The notes under the pieces were generated by a model. It had not been told where the DNA came from. It saw only the letters and a list, made by a program, of their open reading frames with translations, and searched no databases. From VRUE01 sp036266075 (GTDB lineage: Bacteria; Actinomycetota; Thermoleophilia; Solirubrobacterales; 70-9), in the NCBI GenBank assembly GCA_036266075.1, contig DATANV010000020.1:1-48368 (forward strand): a stretch of 48,368 nt of DNA, given 5' to 3'. The stretch's first letter is position 1; the number at the start of each line of letters is the position of its first letter. This document shows positions 1 to 7,517 of this stretch, one piece after another. The position numbers and the translations under genes are program-made.

Positions 1-1826
1 AAAAGGAGAAGCTGACCCAGGAGCAGGCCGGCGCCCGTCTCGCCGAGGTGATGGGGCTGATCACGGGCACCACCTCCTACGAGGAGTTCGGCGACGTCGA
101 CTTCGTGGTCGAGGCGGTGCCGGAGCGGATGGAGATCAAGCAGGCGGTCTTCCGCGAGATCGACGCCGCCACCCCGGGCCACGCGGTCCTCGCCTCCAAC
201 ACCTCCTCGCTCTCGATCACCGAGATGGGGGAAGCGACGTTGCGGGCCGACAAGGTCGTCGGCTTCCACTTCTTCTACCCGGCCTCGGTGATGCCGCTGG
301 TCGAGGTGATCGCCGGCGATGACACCTCGCAGGAGACGGCGACCGCCGCCTACAACTTCGCCCAGGCGATCAAGAAGCAGCCGATCGTCTGCGGTGAGGT
401 GCCGGGCTTCGTCGTCAACCGGGTGCTGATGGCGACGATCGGCGAGATCTGGCGCGCCCAGGAGGAGCACGGCCTCTCGCTGAAGGCGATCGACGAGGCG
501 ATCGCCGCGGCCAAAGCGGCGCCGATGGGACCGTTCTTCCTCACCGACCTGCTCGGTCTCGACACGGTCCTGCACGTCGCCGAGCACCTCGCCGCCTCCT
601 ACGGCGAGGGTTTCTACGTGCATAAGGGGCTGCAGCAGCTGGTGGCCGACGGCAAGCTCGGCGCCAAGGGCGGCGGTGAGGGCTTCTTCAAGGACGGCGA
701 GCAGACGGTGCCCGGCGAGGCCGAGCCCGACGCCGAGGAGCTGGTCGCGATGTTCACCGGGCGGGCGCTGATCGAGGCCTGCCAGCTGGTCGAGGAGGGG
801 GTCTGCTCGGTCCGCGACATCGACCTGGGGATGATGGCCGGCGCCGGCCTCGACCCGCGCCGGGGCTTGTTCCCGCCTTTCTGGAAAGCCGACCTCGAGG
901 GTCTCGACACGGTGCTCGAGCGGATCGAGCAGCTCGAGGAGAAGCACGGCGAGCGCTTTGCCGCACCGGTCCTCCTCAGGCGGCTCGTAGCCCAGGGCCG
1001 CCTCGGGCTCAAGGCCGGCCAGGGCTTCTACCCCTACCCGCAGCCCGACGAGGGCGAGCAGCCGGAGACGGTGAAGCTGGAGACGCGTGGCAACGTGGCG
1101 ATCGCCTGGCTCGCCAACGCGCCGATGAACGCGATCTCGCCCGACGTGATCCGCGACCTCGGCGCGGTCTGGGAGAAGGCCAAGGCGAACGATGAGGTCG
1201 GCGCGATGGTCGTCGCCTCCTCGATTCCGGTCGTCTTCTCGGCCGGTGCCGACATCAAGGCCTTCACCCAGATGGACGAAGGAGGGGGGGAGGAGCTTTT
1301 GCACACCGCCCACGCGCTGCTGCGCGACATGGGTCAAGACAGCGTCGCGACGATCGCCGCGGTCAACTCGATCGCCTTCGGCGGCGGCTGCGAGCTGGCG
1401 ATGGCCTGCGACGTGCGGATCGCCGCCGAGGCGGCGGTCTTCGGCCAACCGGAGATCAAGCTGGGGATCGTCCCCGGCTTCGGTGGCACCCAGCGGTTGC
1501 CGCGCCTGGTCGGCCCCAACAAGGCGCTGGAGATGAACCTCCTCGGCGACGCGATCCTCTCCGGCGAGGCGCTCGAGTTCGGCCTCGCCAACCGCGTGGT
1601 TCCCGACCACGAGCTGTTCGAGGCGGCGCTGATGTGGGCCCGCAAGCTGGCCGGCCAGGCACCCATCGCCCGCGAGCAGATCAAGCGCGCCTCGCACAAG
1701 GGCGACCTCGACGAGGGCATCGAGGCCGAGAAGCAGGCCTTCGCCGCCGCTTTCGGCAGCGAGGACGCCAAGGAGGGCATCGCCGCCTTCCTCGGCAAGC
1801 GAACGCCGAAATGGAGCGGCAAGTAG
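1..1826 (+). CDS. 3-hydroxyacyl-CoA dehydrogenase / enoyl-CoA hydratase fusion (5' partial)
   Basis: Beta-oxidation enzyme that hydrates enoyl-CoA and oxidises 3-hydroxyacyl-CoA with NAD+. The reading frame is open to the left edge from base 3, so the start and the GxGxxG part of the Rossmann fold lie outside the window. Seen: the rest of the dehydrogenase N-domain (VEAVPERMEIK, ASNTSSLSI, GFHFFYPA), two 3HCDH C-terminal repeats, then a crotonase domain from about nt 1075 with the oxyanion and catalytic segments FSAGADIKAF, GGGCELAMACD and GIVPGFGGTQRLPRL. The order dehydrogenase-then-hydratase is the reverse of E. coli FadB and matches the fused enzymes known from Archaea and some actinobacteria. 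It overlaps the sirtuin gene by 16 bp, so the two are probably cotranscribed. A thiolase gene may lie upstream, but that is not visible. Confidence 0.93.
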   Translation, partial: KEKLTQEQAGARLAEVMGLITGTTSYEEFGDVDFVVEAVPERMEIKQAVFREIDAATPGHAVLASNTSSLSITEMGEATLRADKVVGFHFFYPASVMPLVEVIAGDDTSQETATAAYNFAQAIKKQPIVCGEVPGFVVNRVLMATIGEIWRAQEEHGLSLKAIDEAIAAAKAAPMGPFFLTDLLGLDTVLHVAEHLAASYGEGFYVHKGLQQLVADGKLGAKGGGEGFFKDGEQTVPGEAEPDAEELVAMFTGRALIEACQLVEEGVCSVRDIDLGMMAGAGLDPRRGLFPPFWKADLEGLDTVLERIEQLEEKHGERFAAPVLLRRLVAQGRLGLKAGQGFYPYPQPDEGEQPETVKLETRGNVAIAWLANAPMNAISPDVIRDLGAVWEKAKANDEVGAMVVASSIPVVFSAGADIKAFTQMDEGGGEELLHTAHALLRDMGQDSVATIAAVNSIAFGGGCELAMACDVRIAAEAAVFGQPEIKLGIVPGFGGTQRLPRLVGPNKALEMNLLGDAILSGEALEFGLANRVVPDHELFEAALMWARKLAGQAPIAREQIKRASHKGDLDEGIEAEKQAFAAAFGSEDAKEGIAAFLGKRTPKWSGK

Positions 1827-2584
1827 AGGCGGATACAGCCACCCAGGCGGCCCGGCTGGCCGAGCTGATCGGCGAGTCGGGCTGCACGGTGGCGCTGACC
1901 GGGGCGGGGGTCTCGGTGCCTTCGGGCATACCCGACTTCCGCACGCCGGAGACTGGGATCTGGGCCAACGTCGACCCGATGGAGGTCGCCCACATCGACG
2001 TCTTCGAGCGCGATCCCGAGCGCTTCTGGTCCTACTATCGACCGCGCTTCCACGCACTCGGCGACAAACGGCCGAACGGCGCCCACGCGGCGCTCGCCGA
2101 GCTCGAGCGCCGCGGGCTGCTCGAGGGCGTGATCACCCAGAACATCGATCGCCTGCACCGCGCCGCCGGCTCCCGCAACGTCGTCGAGGTGCACGGCTCG
2201 ATCGCGACCTCGACCTGCACCCGCTGCGAGCGCAGCTATGAGCTCGAGCAGGTCGACTCCCTCTTCGACGGGGCCGGCGTTGCCTGCTGTGCGGACTGCG
2301 CCGGGCCGGTCAAGCCCGACGTCGTCCTCTTCGGCGAGATGCTGCCAGAGCGGGCGATGACCGCCGCCGCCGAACTGGCCAAACGCGCCGAGCTGATGCT
2401 CTGCGTCGGCTCCTCGCTGGTCGTCCACCCGGTCGCGGGCCTGCCGGGGCTGACCCTGGAACGAGGCGGCCGGCTGGCGATCGTCACCAAGGGCCCGACG
2501 CCCTACGACGGCGAGGCCGAGCTGAAGCTGGATGGCGAGGTCGACGAGGAGCTGGAGGCGACGGTCGCGGCGCTCAGAACCTGA
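1811..2584 (+). CDS. Sir2-family NAD-dependent protein deacylase
   Basis: Removes acyl groups from protein lysines using NAD+, giving nicotinamide and O-acyl-ADP-ribose. The 257-aa protein has the sirtuin signatures in order: GAGVSVPSGIPDFR (NAD site), TQNIDRLH, the catalytic His in VEVHGS, two zinc Cys pairs (CTRC and CCADC), PDVVLFGE, and GSSLVVHP. Length is normal for the CobB class. The ATG at 1811 sits inside the 3' end of the beta-oxidation gene; longer versions of the frame give only arginine-rich shadow sequence, so this start is preferred. Overlap with an acyl-CoA enzyme suggests a role in reversing acylation caused by acyl-CoA intermediates, which is inference. Its 3' end overlaps the converging small gene by 11 bp. 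Confidence 0.93.
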   Translation: MERQVEADTATQAARLAELIGESGCTVALTGAGVSVPSGIPDFRTPETGIWANVDPMEVAHIDVFERDPERFWSYYRPRFHALGDKRPNGAHAALAELERRGLLEGVITQNIDRLHRAAGSRNVVEVHGSIATSTCTRCERSYELEQVDSLFDGAGVACCADCAGPVKPDVVLFGEMLPERAMTAAAELAKRAELMLCVGSSLVVHPVAGLPGLTLERGGRLAIVTKGPTPYDGEAELKLDGEVDEELEATVAALRT

Positions 2585-2891
2585 TCGCCGCGTTGCGGCA
2601 GGCGTCGCTGACGGCTTCCGCCCAGGGTTCTTCGAGTCCCGAGGCGCGCCTGCATAGCGCGACGGCCTTCGCGCCGCAACGGTTGATCAGCTCGGCACCG
2701 GTGCGACCCGCGATCGGCGCGCTGATGCAGCCGGGCGCCGGGCCCGGCCTGCTATCGCCGGCCGTCGCCAGGAGCAGCGCGACGATCGTGACCAGCGTGA
2801 TGGCGACCATCCCGATCGCCGCCTTGCGCTCCCGTCCACTGAGCGTGCGCAGGGGCGTGTTCGTCTGTTTCCAGTGCCCTTCCAACGGCAT
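2574..2891 (-). CDS. small single-pass membrane protein with four cysteines
   Basis: Predicted 105-aa protein starting at ATG 2891. I do not recognise a family. It has a polar N-terminus with GRERKAA, one hydrophobic helix at about residues 24-46 (TLVTIVALLLATAG), and a tail of about 55 residues with four cysteines (GCIS, NRCG, ALCRR, DACRN) that would be outside the cell and could form two disulfides. Its frame continues upstream, but that part lacks any membrane or domain feature. It converges on and overlaps the sirtuin gene by 11 bp. It could be a spurious frame; the clear helix and the Cys pattern argue for a real gene. Confidence 0.55.
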   Translation of the reverse strand: MPLEGHWKQTNTPLRTLSGRERKAAIGMVAITLVTIVALLLATAGDSRPGPAPGCISAPIAGRTGAELINRCGAKAVALCRRASGLEEPWAEAVSDACRNAAIRF

Positions 2892-3001
2892 GGCGGCGAG
2901 GTTAACGGACACCGTCCGGCGCAATCCCGACATCGTGGAGAACTCGTCCGGCCGATCTTTAGACGGCTGTACGTACTCGGCGCGTCCGCCTGGCGGCAGG
3001 G

Positions 3002-3046
3002 TTGACGCGTCAAGCCATGCCAAAGGGCGTGTCAACGAGAAAGGAA
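3002..3046 (+). promoter_or_regulatory. palindromic operator candidate and RBS of amt
   Basis: A perfect 12-bp palindrome, TTGACGCGTCAA, lies at 3002-3013, with a matching half site GTGTCAAC at 3030-3037. Both are between the divergent small gene and amt. AAAGGAA at 3040-3046 is a plausible ribosome binding site 11 bases before the amt ATG. The palindrome could bind a nitrogen or other regulator; its protein partner is unknown. Confidence 0.35.
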
Positions 3047-3057
3047 GCAGTGGATCA

Positions 3058-4425
3058 ATGGAATGGTTGAGCGAAGGCGCCAACTCATGGCAGCTCACCG
3101 CCGCGACGCTGGTCGGCCTGATGAGCATCCCCGGACTGGTCGTCCTCTACGGCGGTGTGATGCAGAAACGCTGGTCGGTCAACTCGATGATGATGGCGTT
3201 CGTCGCCTTCGCGATCGTGCTCATTCTCTGGTGCCTGTTCGCGTTCCGGATGGCATTCGGCGAGCCGATGCACATCTTCGGGTCGGGCGGTGGCGAATTC
3301 CTGGCCAATATGTGGGGTAAGCCGGCTTCGATATTGAGTGCGTCCAGCGAGCTCGGACACGGCCACATCCCTCTCCTGCCGACGGTGTCCGAAGAAATCG
3401 AATTCCCGCAATCGACGCTCGCTTACTTCCAGATCGTCTTTGCCGCGATCACGCCGATCCTGATGCTCGGCTCGGTGCTGGGTCGGATCAACTTTAAGGC
3501 GTGGATCCCGTTCGTCGCCCTCTGGACGGTCTTCTGCTACACGATCAACGCCTTCCTGATCTGGGGCGGCGGCTACTTCGCCCAGCATGGCGCCGTCGAC
3601 TTCTCCGGTGGCTACGTGATCCACCTCGCCGCCGGCGTCTCCGGCTTCGTCGCGGCCGCCGTCATCGGCCCGCGCCTGCAGCGCGATCGAGAGGTCGACG
3701 CCCCGAACAACCTGGCGATGGTCGCGGTCGGGGCCGGTCTGCTCTGGCTGGGCTGGAACGGCTTCAACGGGGGTGACTGGTATTCGGCGGGCAACATTGC
3801 CTCGGCCGCGGTGCTCAACACCAACCTCTGCACCGCCGTCGCCTTCCTCGCCTGGGTCGCCTGGGACTACATAACCGGCCGCAAGCCGAGCCTGATCGGC
3901 AGCGTCAACGGGATGATCGTCGGCCTCGTCGCGATCACCCCCGGCGCCGGCTTCGTCAACGGCTGGGGTGCGATCATCATCGGCGTCATCGCCTCGACGA
4001 TCGTCTACTTCGCGCTCAATTACCTGAGCCGCATGCGTCCCTTCCGCAATGTCGACGACACGCTCGGCGTGGTCTACACGCACGGCTTCGCCGGCGTCGC
4101 CGGTGGCCTCCTGGTCGGCATCTTCGCCAACAGCGCGATGGCGGAAACCACGCTAGCCGGGACGATCTCCGGCGGCGGCCTGCACCTGCTCGGCTGGCAG
4201 GCATTGACGGCGCTGTGGGTGATCGTGTTCTCCGCGATCATGACCTTCATCCTGCTGAAGATCGTCAGCATCTTCGTGCCGTTGAGGATGACCGAGGAGG
4301 ACATGGAGGAGGGCGACATCGCCGTCCACGGGCACGAGGTGTACCCGTCGGACGTGCCCTCGCTGGGTTACCCGGACGGCATCGGTTCTGCCGCTCCGGC
4401 TCCGGCGCCGGGCGCCTCCACCTAG
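3058..4425 (+). CDS. amt: ammonium transporter, Amt family
   Basis: Inner-membrane channel-like transporter that takes up ammonium. From ATG 3058 it is 455 aa, normal for Amt, with about eleven hydrophobic helices. The two pore histidines of the family are visible in YVIHLAAGVSG and VVYTHGFAG. Other family segments are WGGGYFAQHGAVDF, LLWLGWNGFNGG, LNTNLCTAVAFLAW and NGWGAIIIG. The frame is open 155 codons further upstream, but that part lacks features and overlaps the opposite gene; the chosen start is where Amt homology and the first helix begin. Most amt genes have a PII gene directly behind them; here PII is 7.6 kb downstream. A strong terminator follows. Confidence 0.95.
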   Translation: MEWLSEGANSWQLTAATLVGLMSIPGLVVLYGGVMQKRWSVNSMMMAFVAFAIVLILWCLFAFRMAFGEPMHIFGSGGGEFLANMWGKPASILSASSELGHGHIPLLPTVSEEIEFPQSTLAYFQIVFAAITPILMLGSVLGRINFKAWIPFVALWTVFCYTINAFLIWGGGYFAQHGAVDFSGGYVIHLAAGVSGFVAAAVIGPRLQRDREVDAPNNLAMVAVGAGLLWLGWNGFNGGDWYSAGNIASAAVLNTNLCTAVAFLAWVAWDYITGRKPSLIGSVNGMIVGLVAITPGAGFVNGWGAIIIGVIASTIVYFALNYLSRMRPFRNVDDTLGVVYTHGFAGVAGGLLVGIFANSAMAETTLAGTISGGGLHLLGWQALTALWVIVFSAIMTFILLKIVSIFVPLRMTEEDMEEGDIAVHGHEVYPSDVPSLGYPDGIGSAAPAPAPGAST

Positions 4426-4466
4426 CGCGGCGCCGGGCCTCTCCTCCCGGGCCCGGTCGCCGACAG

Positions 4467-4507
4467 CGAAAGAGCCGCTCCCGCTCCCACGGGGGCGGCT
4501 CTTTCTC
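4467..4507. terminator. bidirectional intrinsic terminator between amt and lysR
   Basis: GAAAGAGCCGC (4467-4477) pairs with GCGGCTCTTTC (4495-4505). The hairpin has A-rich sequence on the left and T-rich on the right, so it can end transcription from both converging genes. Confidence 0.8.
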
Positions 4508-4508
4508 T

Positions 4509-5426
4509 TCAGGTCGTAGGCCCGGTATGGGCGCGGGCGACGTCGCGCAGGACGTCGAGCATCGTCGCCACCGCAGGGGTTACCGCGGCGCCGCGGCGGG
4601 TCGCGGCGAAGACCTTGCGCGCGGGGCTGCCCGGGTGCAGGTCGCAGACCCTGACGTCGGCGCGCAGCGCAGACAGCGCCAGCTGTGGGATCAAGGCAAC
4701 GCCGACCCCGGCCGCGACCAGCCCCTGCACGGTCTGGTAGTCGTCGCTCTCGAAGGAGACGCGCGGCTCGAAGCCGGCTGCGTGGCAGGAGCGCACGACG
4801 TGTCTGGCGCAGGGGCTGCTGGCCGAGTTCTGGATCCAGGACTCCCCTTCGAGGTCGGCGAGCCGCAGCCGACGCCGGCGGGCGAGCGAATGGTCGGCCG
4901 GCAAGGCGAGGCGCAGTGGATCCTCGAGCAGCTCGAAGCGGCGCATGCCGGCTTCCAGTCGCTCACCGGTTCCCTCGAACTCGAAGAGCAGCACCAGGTC
5001 GAACTCGCCGGCCCGCAGGCGCCGGGCGATCTCCTCCGGCTCGTCCTCCGCCAGGCTGACGTCGACGCCGGGATGCGAGGCGCGGAAGGCGGCGATCGCC
5101 AGCGGCATCAGCGTCGCCCCAGCGGTCGGGAAGGAGGCGATCCGCAGGCGCCCCCCGTGGCCGCCGGAGATCGCCGCGACCTCCTCTTCGGCGGCCTCCA
5201 TCCGGGTCAGGATCCCCTCCGTGTGGCCGATCAGCGCCGCGCCGGCAGCGGTTGGCCGCACGCCGCGGCGGTCGCGCTCGATCAGCGCTGCGCCGACCTC
5301 GCCCTCGAGCGTGGCGATCGCCTGCGACACGGCCGACTGCGAGTAGGAAAGGGCGTCGGCGGCGGCGGAGAACGAGCCGCGCGCGACGACCTCGCGGAGG
5401 ACATTGAGGCGGCTCACGTTCAGCAT
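4509..5426 (-). CDS. LysR-family transcriptional regulator
   Basis: DNA-binding regulator of 305 aa. The N-terminal winged helix-turn-helix occupies about residues 5-65 (FSAAADALSYSQSAVSQAIATLE), followed by the linker helix and a periplasmic-binding-like effector domain (about 88-295, RLRIASFPTAGATLMPLAI). The effector is unknown. It is divergent from the universal stress protein gene with a 106-bp gap. Its start codon overlaps an ATAAG-N5-CTTAT inverted repeat of the T-N11-A type, which suggests autorepression and control of the neighbour; that is inference from how LysR regulators usually work. Confidence 0.92.
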   Translation of the reverse strand: MLNVSRLNVLREVVARGSFSAAADALSYSQSAVSQAIATLEGEVGAALIERDRRGVRPTAAGAALIGHTEGILTRMEAAEEEVAAISGGHGGRLRIASFPTAGATLMPLAIAAFRASHPGVDVSLAEDEPEEIARRLRAGEFDLVLLFEFEGTGERLEAGMRRFELLEDPLRLALPADHSLARRRRLRLADLEGESWIQNSASSPCARHVVRSCHAAGFEPRVSFESDDYQTVQGLVAAGVGVALIPQLALSALRADVRVCDLHPGSPARKVFAATRRGAAVTPAVATMLDVLRDVARAHTGPTT

Positions 5427-5474
5427 AAGTTCAGCTTATCCAAAACATAGGTAATCGAAGTTGCACTGATGCAA
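5425..5474. promoter_or_regulatory. LysR-type operator candidates
   Basis: Two inverted repeats lie in the divergent gap: ATAAG-TTCAG-CTTAT at 5425-5439, which fits the T-N11-A LysR box, and TTGCA-CTGA-TGCAA at 5461-5474. They are spaced about three and a half helical turns apart, centre to centre. They could be the regulatory and activation sites of the adjacent LysR protein. Confidence 0.5.
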
Positions 5475-5532
5475 GGAGGATGGGACCATCGGCGCGAACT
5501 TCATCGCGGACCTAGCGAAAAGGAGCTTCCAA

Positions 5533-6249
5533 ATGCCACGCATCATCGTTTCCTACGACGACACCGACAACGACCGCGACGCTCTCGCACTCGGCCGTCT
5601 GCTCGCCTTCTCCGGCGGCGATCTCTCGCTCGCCTACGTCCGTCACTCGGTCGGCGGGGCGCTCGAGCAGGAGCAGGCCGAAGAGCTGCTCGCCCGGGGC
5701 GCGGCCTCGGTCGGCGCGCCGGACATGGCCCGCCACGTGGTCGTCAACCCCGGCACCAGCGCCGGCCTGCGCGAGCTGGTCGAGCGCGAGAATGCCGGCG
5801 TGGTCGTCTTCGGCTCCGAGTACCGCACCGCCGACGGCCTGGTCAAGCCGGGCATCTCAGCCCACAAACTGCTGCTCGACGGCCCCGCTGCCATCGCCGT
5901 GGCGCCGGCCGGCCTACGTTCGCGTCCCTCGATCGCAGTCAACGCGATCGGCGTCATCGACGAGGGCGACGAGGCGGCGCGGGCCACCGCCGAGAGCCTG
6001 GCGAGGACGCTGGGTGCGACGGTTCGCGACGGCGCCCAGGGTCCGCTCGACTTCCTGGTCGTCGGCTCCCGTCCCGAGGCCCACGCCGGCAAGGTGACGA
6101 TCAGCGCCTCGACCGACTACGCCGTCGAGGCGGCGACGAGCCCGGTGCTGGTCGTCCCCCGGGGCACGCCGATCCGCTTCGATGCGCCGGCTGCGGCGCC
6201 CGACCCGGAGCAGCCCGAGCAGCCCGACTCGCCACCGGTCACCGCTTGA
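5533..6249 (+). CDS. universal stress protein, tandem UspA-like domains
   Basis: Cytoplasmic nucleotide-binding-fold protein of 238 aa. The first domain begins MPRIIVSYDDTDNDRDALALG and ends with the beta strand AAIAVAPAG near residue 130. The second, more degenerate half (RPSIAVNAIGVIDEGDEAARA to SPVLVVPRG) is shorter. The usual G-X2-G-X9-G(S/T) ATP loop is not well preserved, so nucleotide binding is uncertain. A clear Shine-Dalgarno (AAAAGGAG) sits 7-8 bases before the ATG. The C-terminus is Pro/Glu-rich. It is divergent from the LysR gene and likely controlled by it; its end overlaps the converging hypothetical gene by 11 bp. Confidence 0.88.
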   Translation: MPRIIVSYDDTDNDRDALALGRLLAFSGGDLSLAYVRHSVGGALEQEQAEELLARGAASVGAPDMARHVVVNPGTSAGLRELVERENAGVVVFGSEYRTADGLVKPGISAHKLLLDGPAAIAVAPAGLRSRPSIAVNAIGVIDEGDEAARATAESLARTLGATVRDGAQGPLDFLVVGSRPEAHAGKVTISASTDYAVEAATSPVLVVPRGTPIRFDAPAAAPDPEQPEQPDSPPVTA

Positions 6250-6679
6250 CGACGAGGATCACGGCCGCGACCTCCGGGTCGCGGCCGCCAAGCCGCTTCT
6301 CGGCTTCGCCAAGTGAAACCGGTCGTGCCTCCTGGCCGCCGAGCATCTCGGCCACGGTCGCCTCCGGCACCTCCGCCTCGACCACGAAGGCATCGGGCAG
6401 CTTCGGTGGCTCGGTGTGCTCAAGGATGCGCCGGGTGACATCCTTCGCGGAGCGCTCCGCGTTCGACCAACCCTGACCGAAGGAGAGATCGGGTGGGTCG
6501 AGGTGCGCCCCTTCGAGGATCCGCAGCTCGCACTCGTCTGGCAACCACTCCCGTTCGCCAAGCTCGACCGGCCGGCCCGTCAGCCAGGGCTCGAGCACCG
6601 TCTTTCGCAGCTCCTCCAGGTTCAGGTTGAAGGCGCGAGCATGGTTGAGCCCGCCATTGACCTCGACATGAAAGGGCAC
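6239..6679 (-). CDS. hypothetical protein, 146 aa
   Basis: No family recognised. The frame starts MPFHVEVNGGLNHARAFNL and contains LEPWLTGRPVELGEREWLP and LDPPDLSFGQGWSNAER. It has no membrane segment, signal peptide or metal motif that I can see. The sequence is soluble and acidic/basic balanced, ending VAAVILVVKR. It overlaps the stress protein gene tail to tail by 11 bp and its start is 18 bp from the family B repeat. The compositional profile looks like a real protein, and the opposite frames give only Arg/Pro-rich shadows. Confidence 0.72.
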   Translation of the reverse strand: MPFHVEVNGGLNHARAFNLNLEELRKTVLEPWLTGRPVELGEREWLPDECELRILEGAHLDPPDLSFGQGWSNAERSAKDVTRRILEHTEPPKLPDAFVVEAEVPEATVAEMLGGQEARPVSLGEAEKRLGGRDPEVAAVILVVKR

Positions 6680-6696
6680 CCAACGACCCTACAGGG

Positions 6697-6746
6697 GACG
6701 TGCCGGTGGTTATGCACCATTGTGGGCGTCTAACTCACGGCACGTC
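6697..6746 (+). repeat. family B 50-bp palindromic repeat, copy B1
   Basis: Exactly 50 bp. Outer arms GACGTGCCG and CGGCACGTC, second arms GTTA/TAAC, and centre CACCATTGTGGGC. Copies B2 (18889-18938) and B3 (28890-28939) are the same length, on the other strand. It lies between the start of the hypothetical gene and the start of the HAD gene, 28 bp before the HAD GTG. Confidence 0.85.
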
Positions 6747-6774
6747 TGGCCCGGTGGTTCGGGATGATGCCGGC

Positions 6775-7431
6775 GTGACGCTCGCGCCCCCTGACGCCGT
6801 CGTCTTCGACAACGACGGCCTGCTGCTCGACACCGAGTCGGTCTGGACGCGGGCCGAGCGCGATCTCTTCGAACGGCGCGGGTTGGAGTTCACCCCGGCG
6901 AACAAGCGCGAGCTGGTCGGCACCTCCGCCGAGATCGCCGGCGGCATCCTCGAGCGGCGGCTGGAAGAGCCGGGTCGCGCCGAGGCGCTGATCGAGGAGT
7001 TGAACGAGCTGGTGATCGCCGAGCTCGAGCATGGCGTAGAGGCAATGGTCGGGGCCCGTGAGCTGCTGCACGAGCTGAAGCTGCGCGGCACGCCGATCGG
7101 CCTGGTCTCGAACTCGCCGCTGCGCTTCGTCTGGCGCTCGCTGGAGATCGTCGGCTTCGAGGATCGCTTCGACGTCGTGTTGAGCGCGCACGAAGTGGCG
7201 GCGCCCAAGCCTTCGCCGGACCCCTATCTGGAGGCTTGTCGGCGGCTCGGCGTCGAGGCCGGCCCAGACGTCGTCGCTCTGGAGGACTCGCCGACGGGTG
7301 TCGCGGCCGCGCGCGCCGCCGGCCTCACGGTGATCGGCGTCCCCTCACTGGACGGCATCGCCCTCACAGAAGCCCACGCGATCGCCTCCTCGCTGCTGGA
7401 CGAGGTCGTTGCCCGCCATCTCGTGCTCTGA
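6775..7431 (+). CDS. HAD-superfamily phosphatase (phosphoglucomutase/phosphatase-like)
   Basis: Predicted 218-aa hydrolase that transfers phosphate through an aspartyl intermediate. Motif I is VVFDNDGLLLDTE (nucleophile and acid/base Asp), motif II is VSNS, and motifs III/IV are in AAPKPSPDPYLEACRRLG and VALEDSPTGVAAARAAG. The cap lies between motif I and II, the arrangement of subfamily I phosphatases such as PgmB and phosphoglycolate phosphatase; the substrate cannot be told from sequence. The start is placed at GTG 6775, just before the first strand. The frame extends upstream through repeat B1, which is unlikely to be coding. Its TGA stop forms the tip of the left arm of repeat C1. Confidence 0.88.
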   Translation: MTLAPPDAVVFDNDGLLLDTESVWTRAERDLFERRGLEFTPANKRELVGTSAEIAGGILERRLEEPGRAEALIEELNELVIAELEHGVEAMVGARELLHELKLRGTPIGLVSNSPLRFVWRSLEIVGFEDRFDVVLSAHEVAAPKPSPDPYLEACRRLGVEAGPDVVALEDSPTGVAAARAAGLTVIGVPSLDGIALTEAHAIASSLLDEVVARHLVL

Positions 7432-7517
7432 GGCGGGGGATACCCCTGAACGGGCGGATACTCAAAGTGCCGGTCTGAATAGACCGGCACTTGCCGAGCA
7501 GGGTATCCCCCGCCTCA
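7429..7517. repeat. family C nested inverted repeat, copy C1
   Basis: Outer arms 7429-7445 and 7501-7517 are perfectly complementary over 17 bp and begin and end with the stop codons of the converging HAD and hypothetical genes. Inside is CGGGCGGATACTCAA and a perfect 12-bp hairpin at 7465-7492 (AAGTGCCGGTCT, loop GAAT). The core recurs inverted at C2 (17294-17386), where the outer arms are different. Confidence 0.85.

Noticed and set aside
2593..3057. 155-codon upstream extension of the amt frame
   Set aside because: No membrane helix or homology in it; it overlaps an opposite-strand gene with better protein character, and an RBS precedes ATG 3058.
5480..5515. Short frame starting MGPSART after AAGGAGG upstream of the stress protein gene
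   Set aside because: The ATG follows the Shine-Dalgarno with no spacing, so initiation is unlikely.
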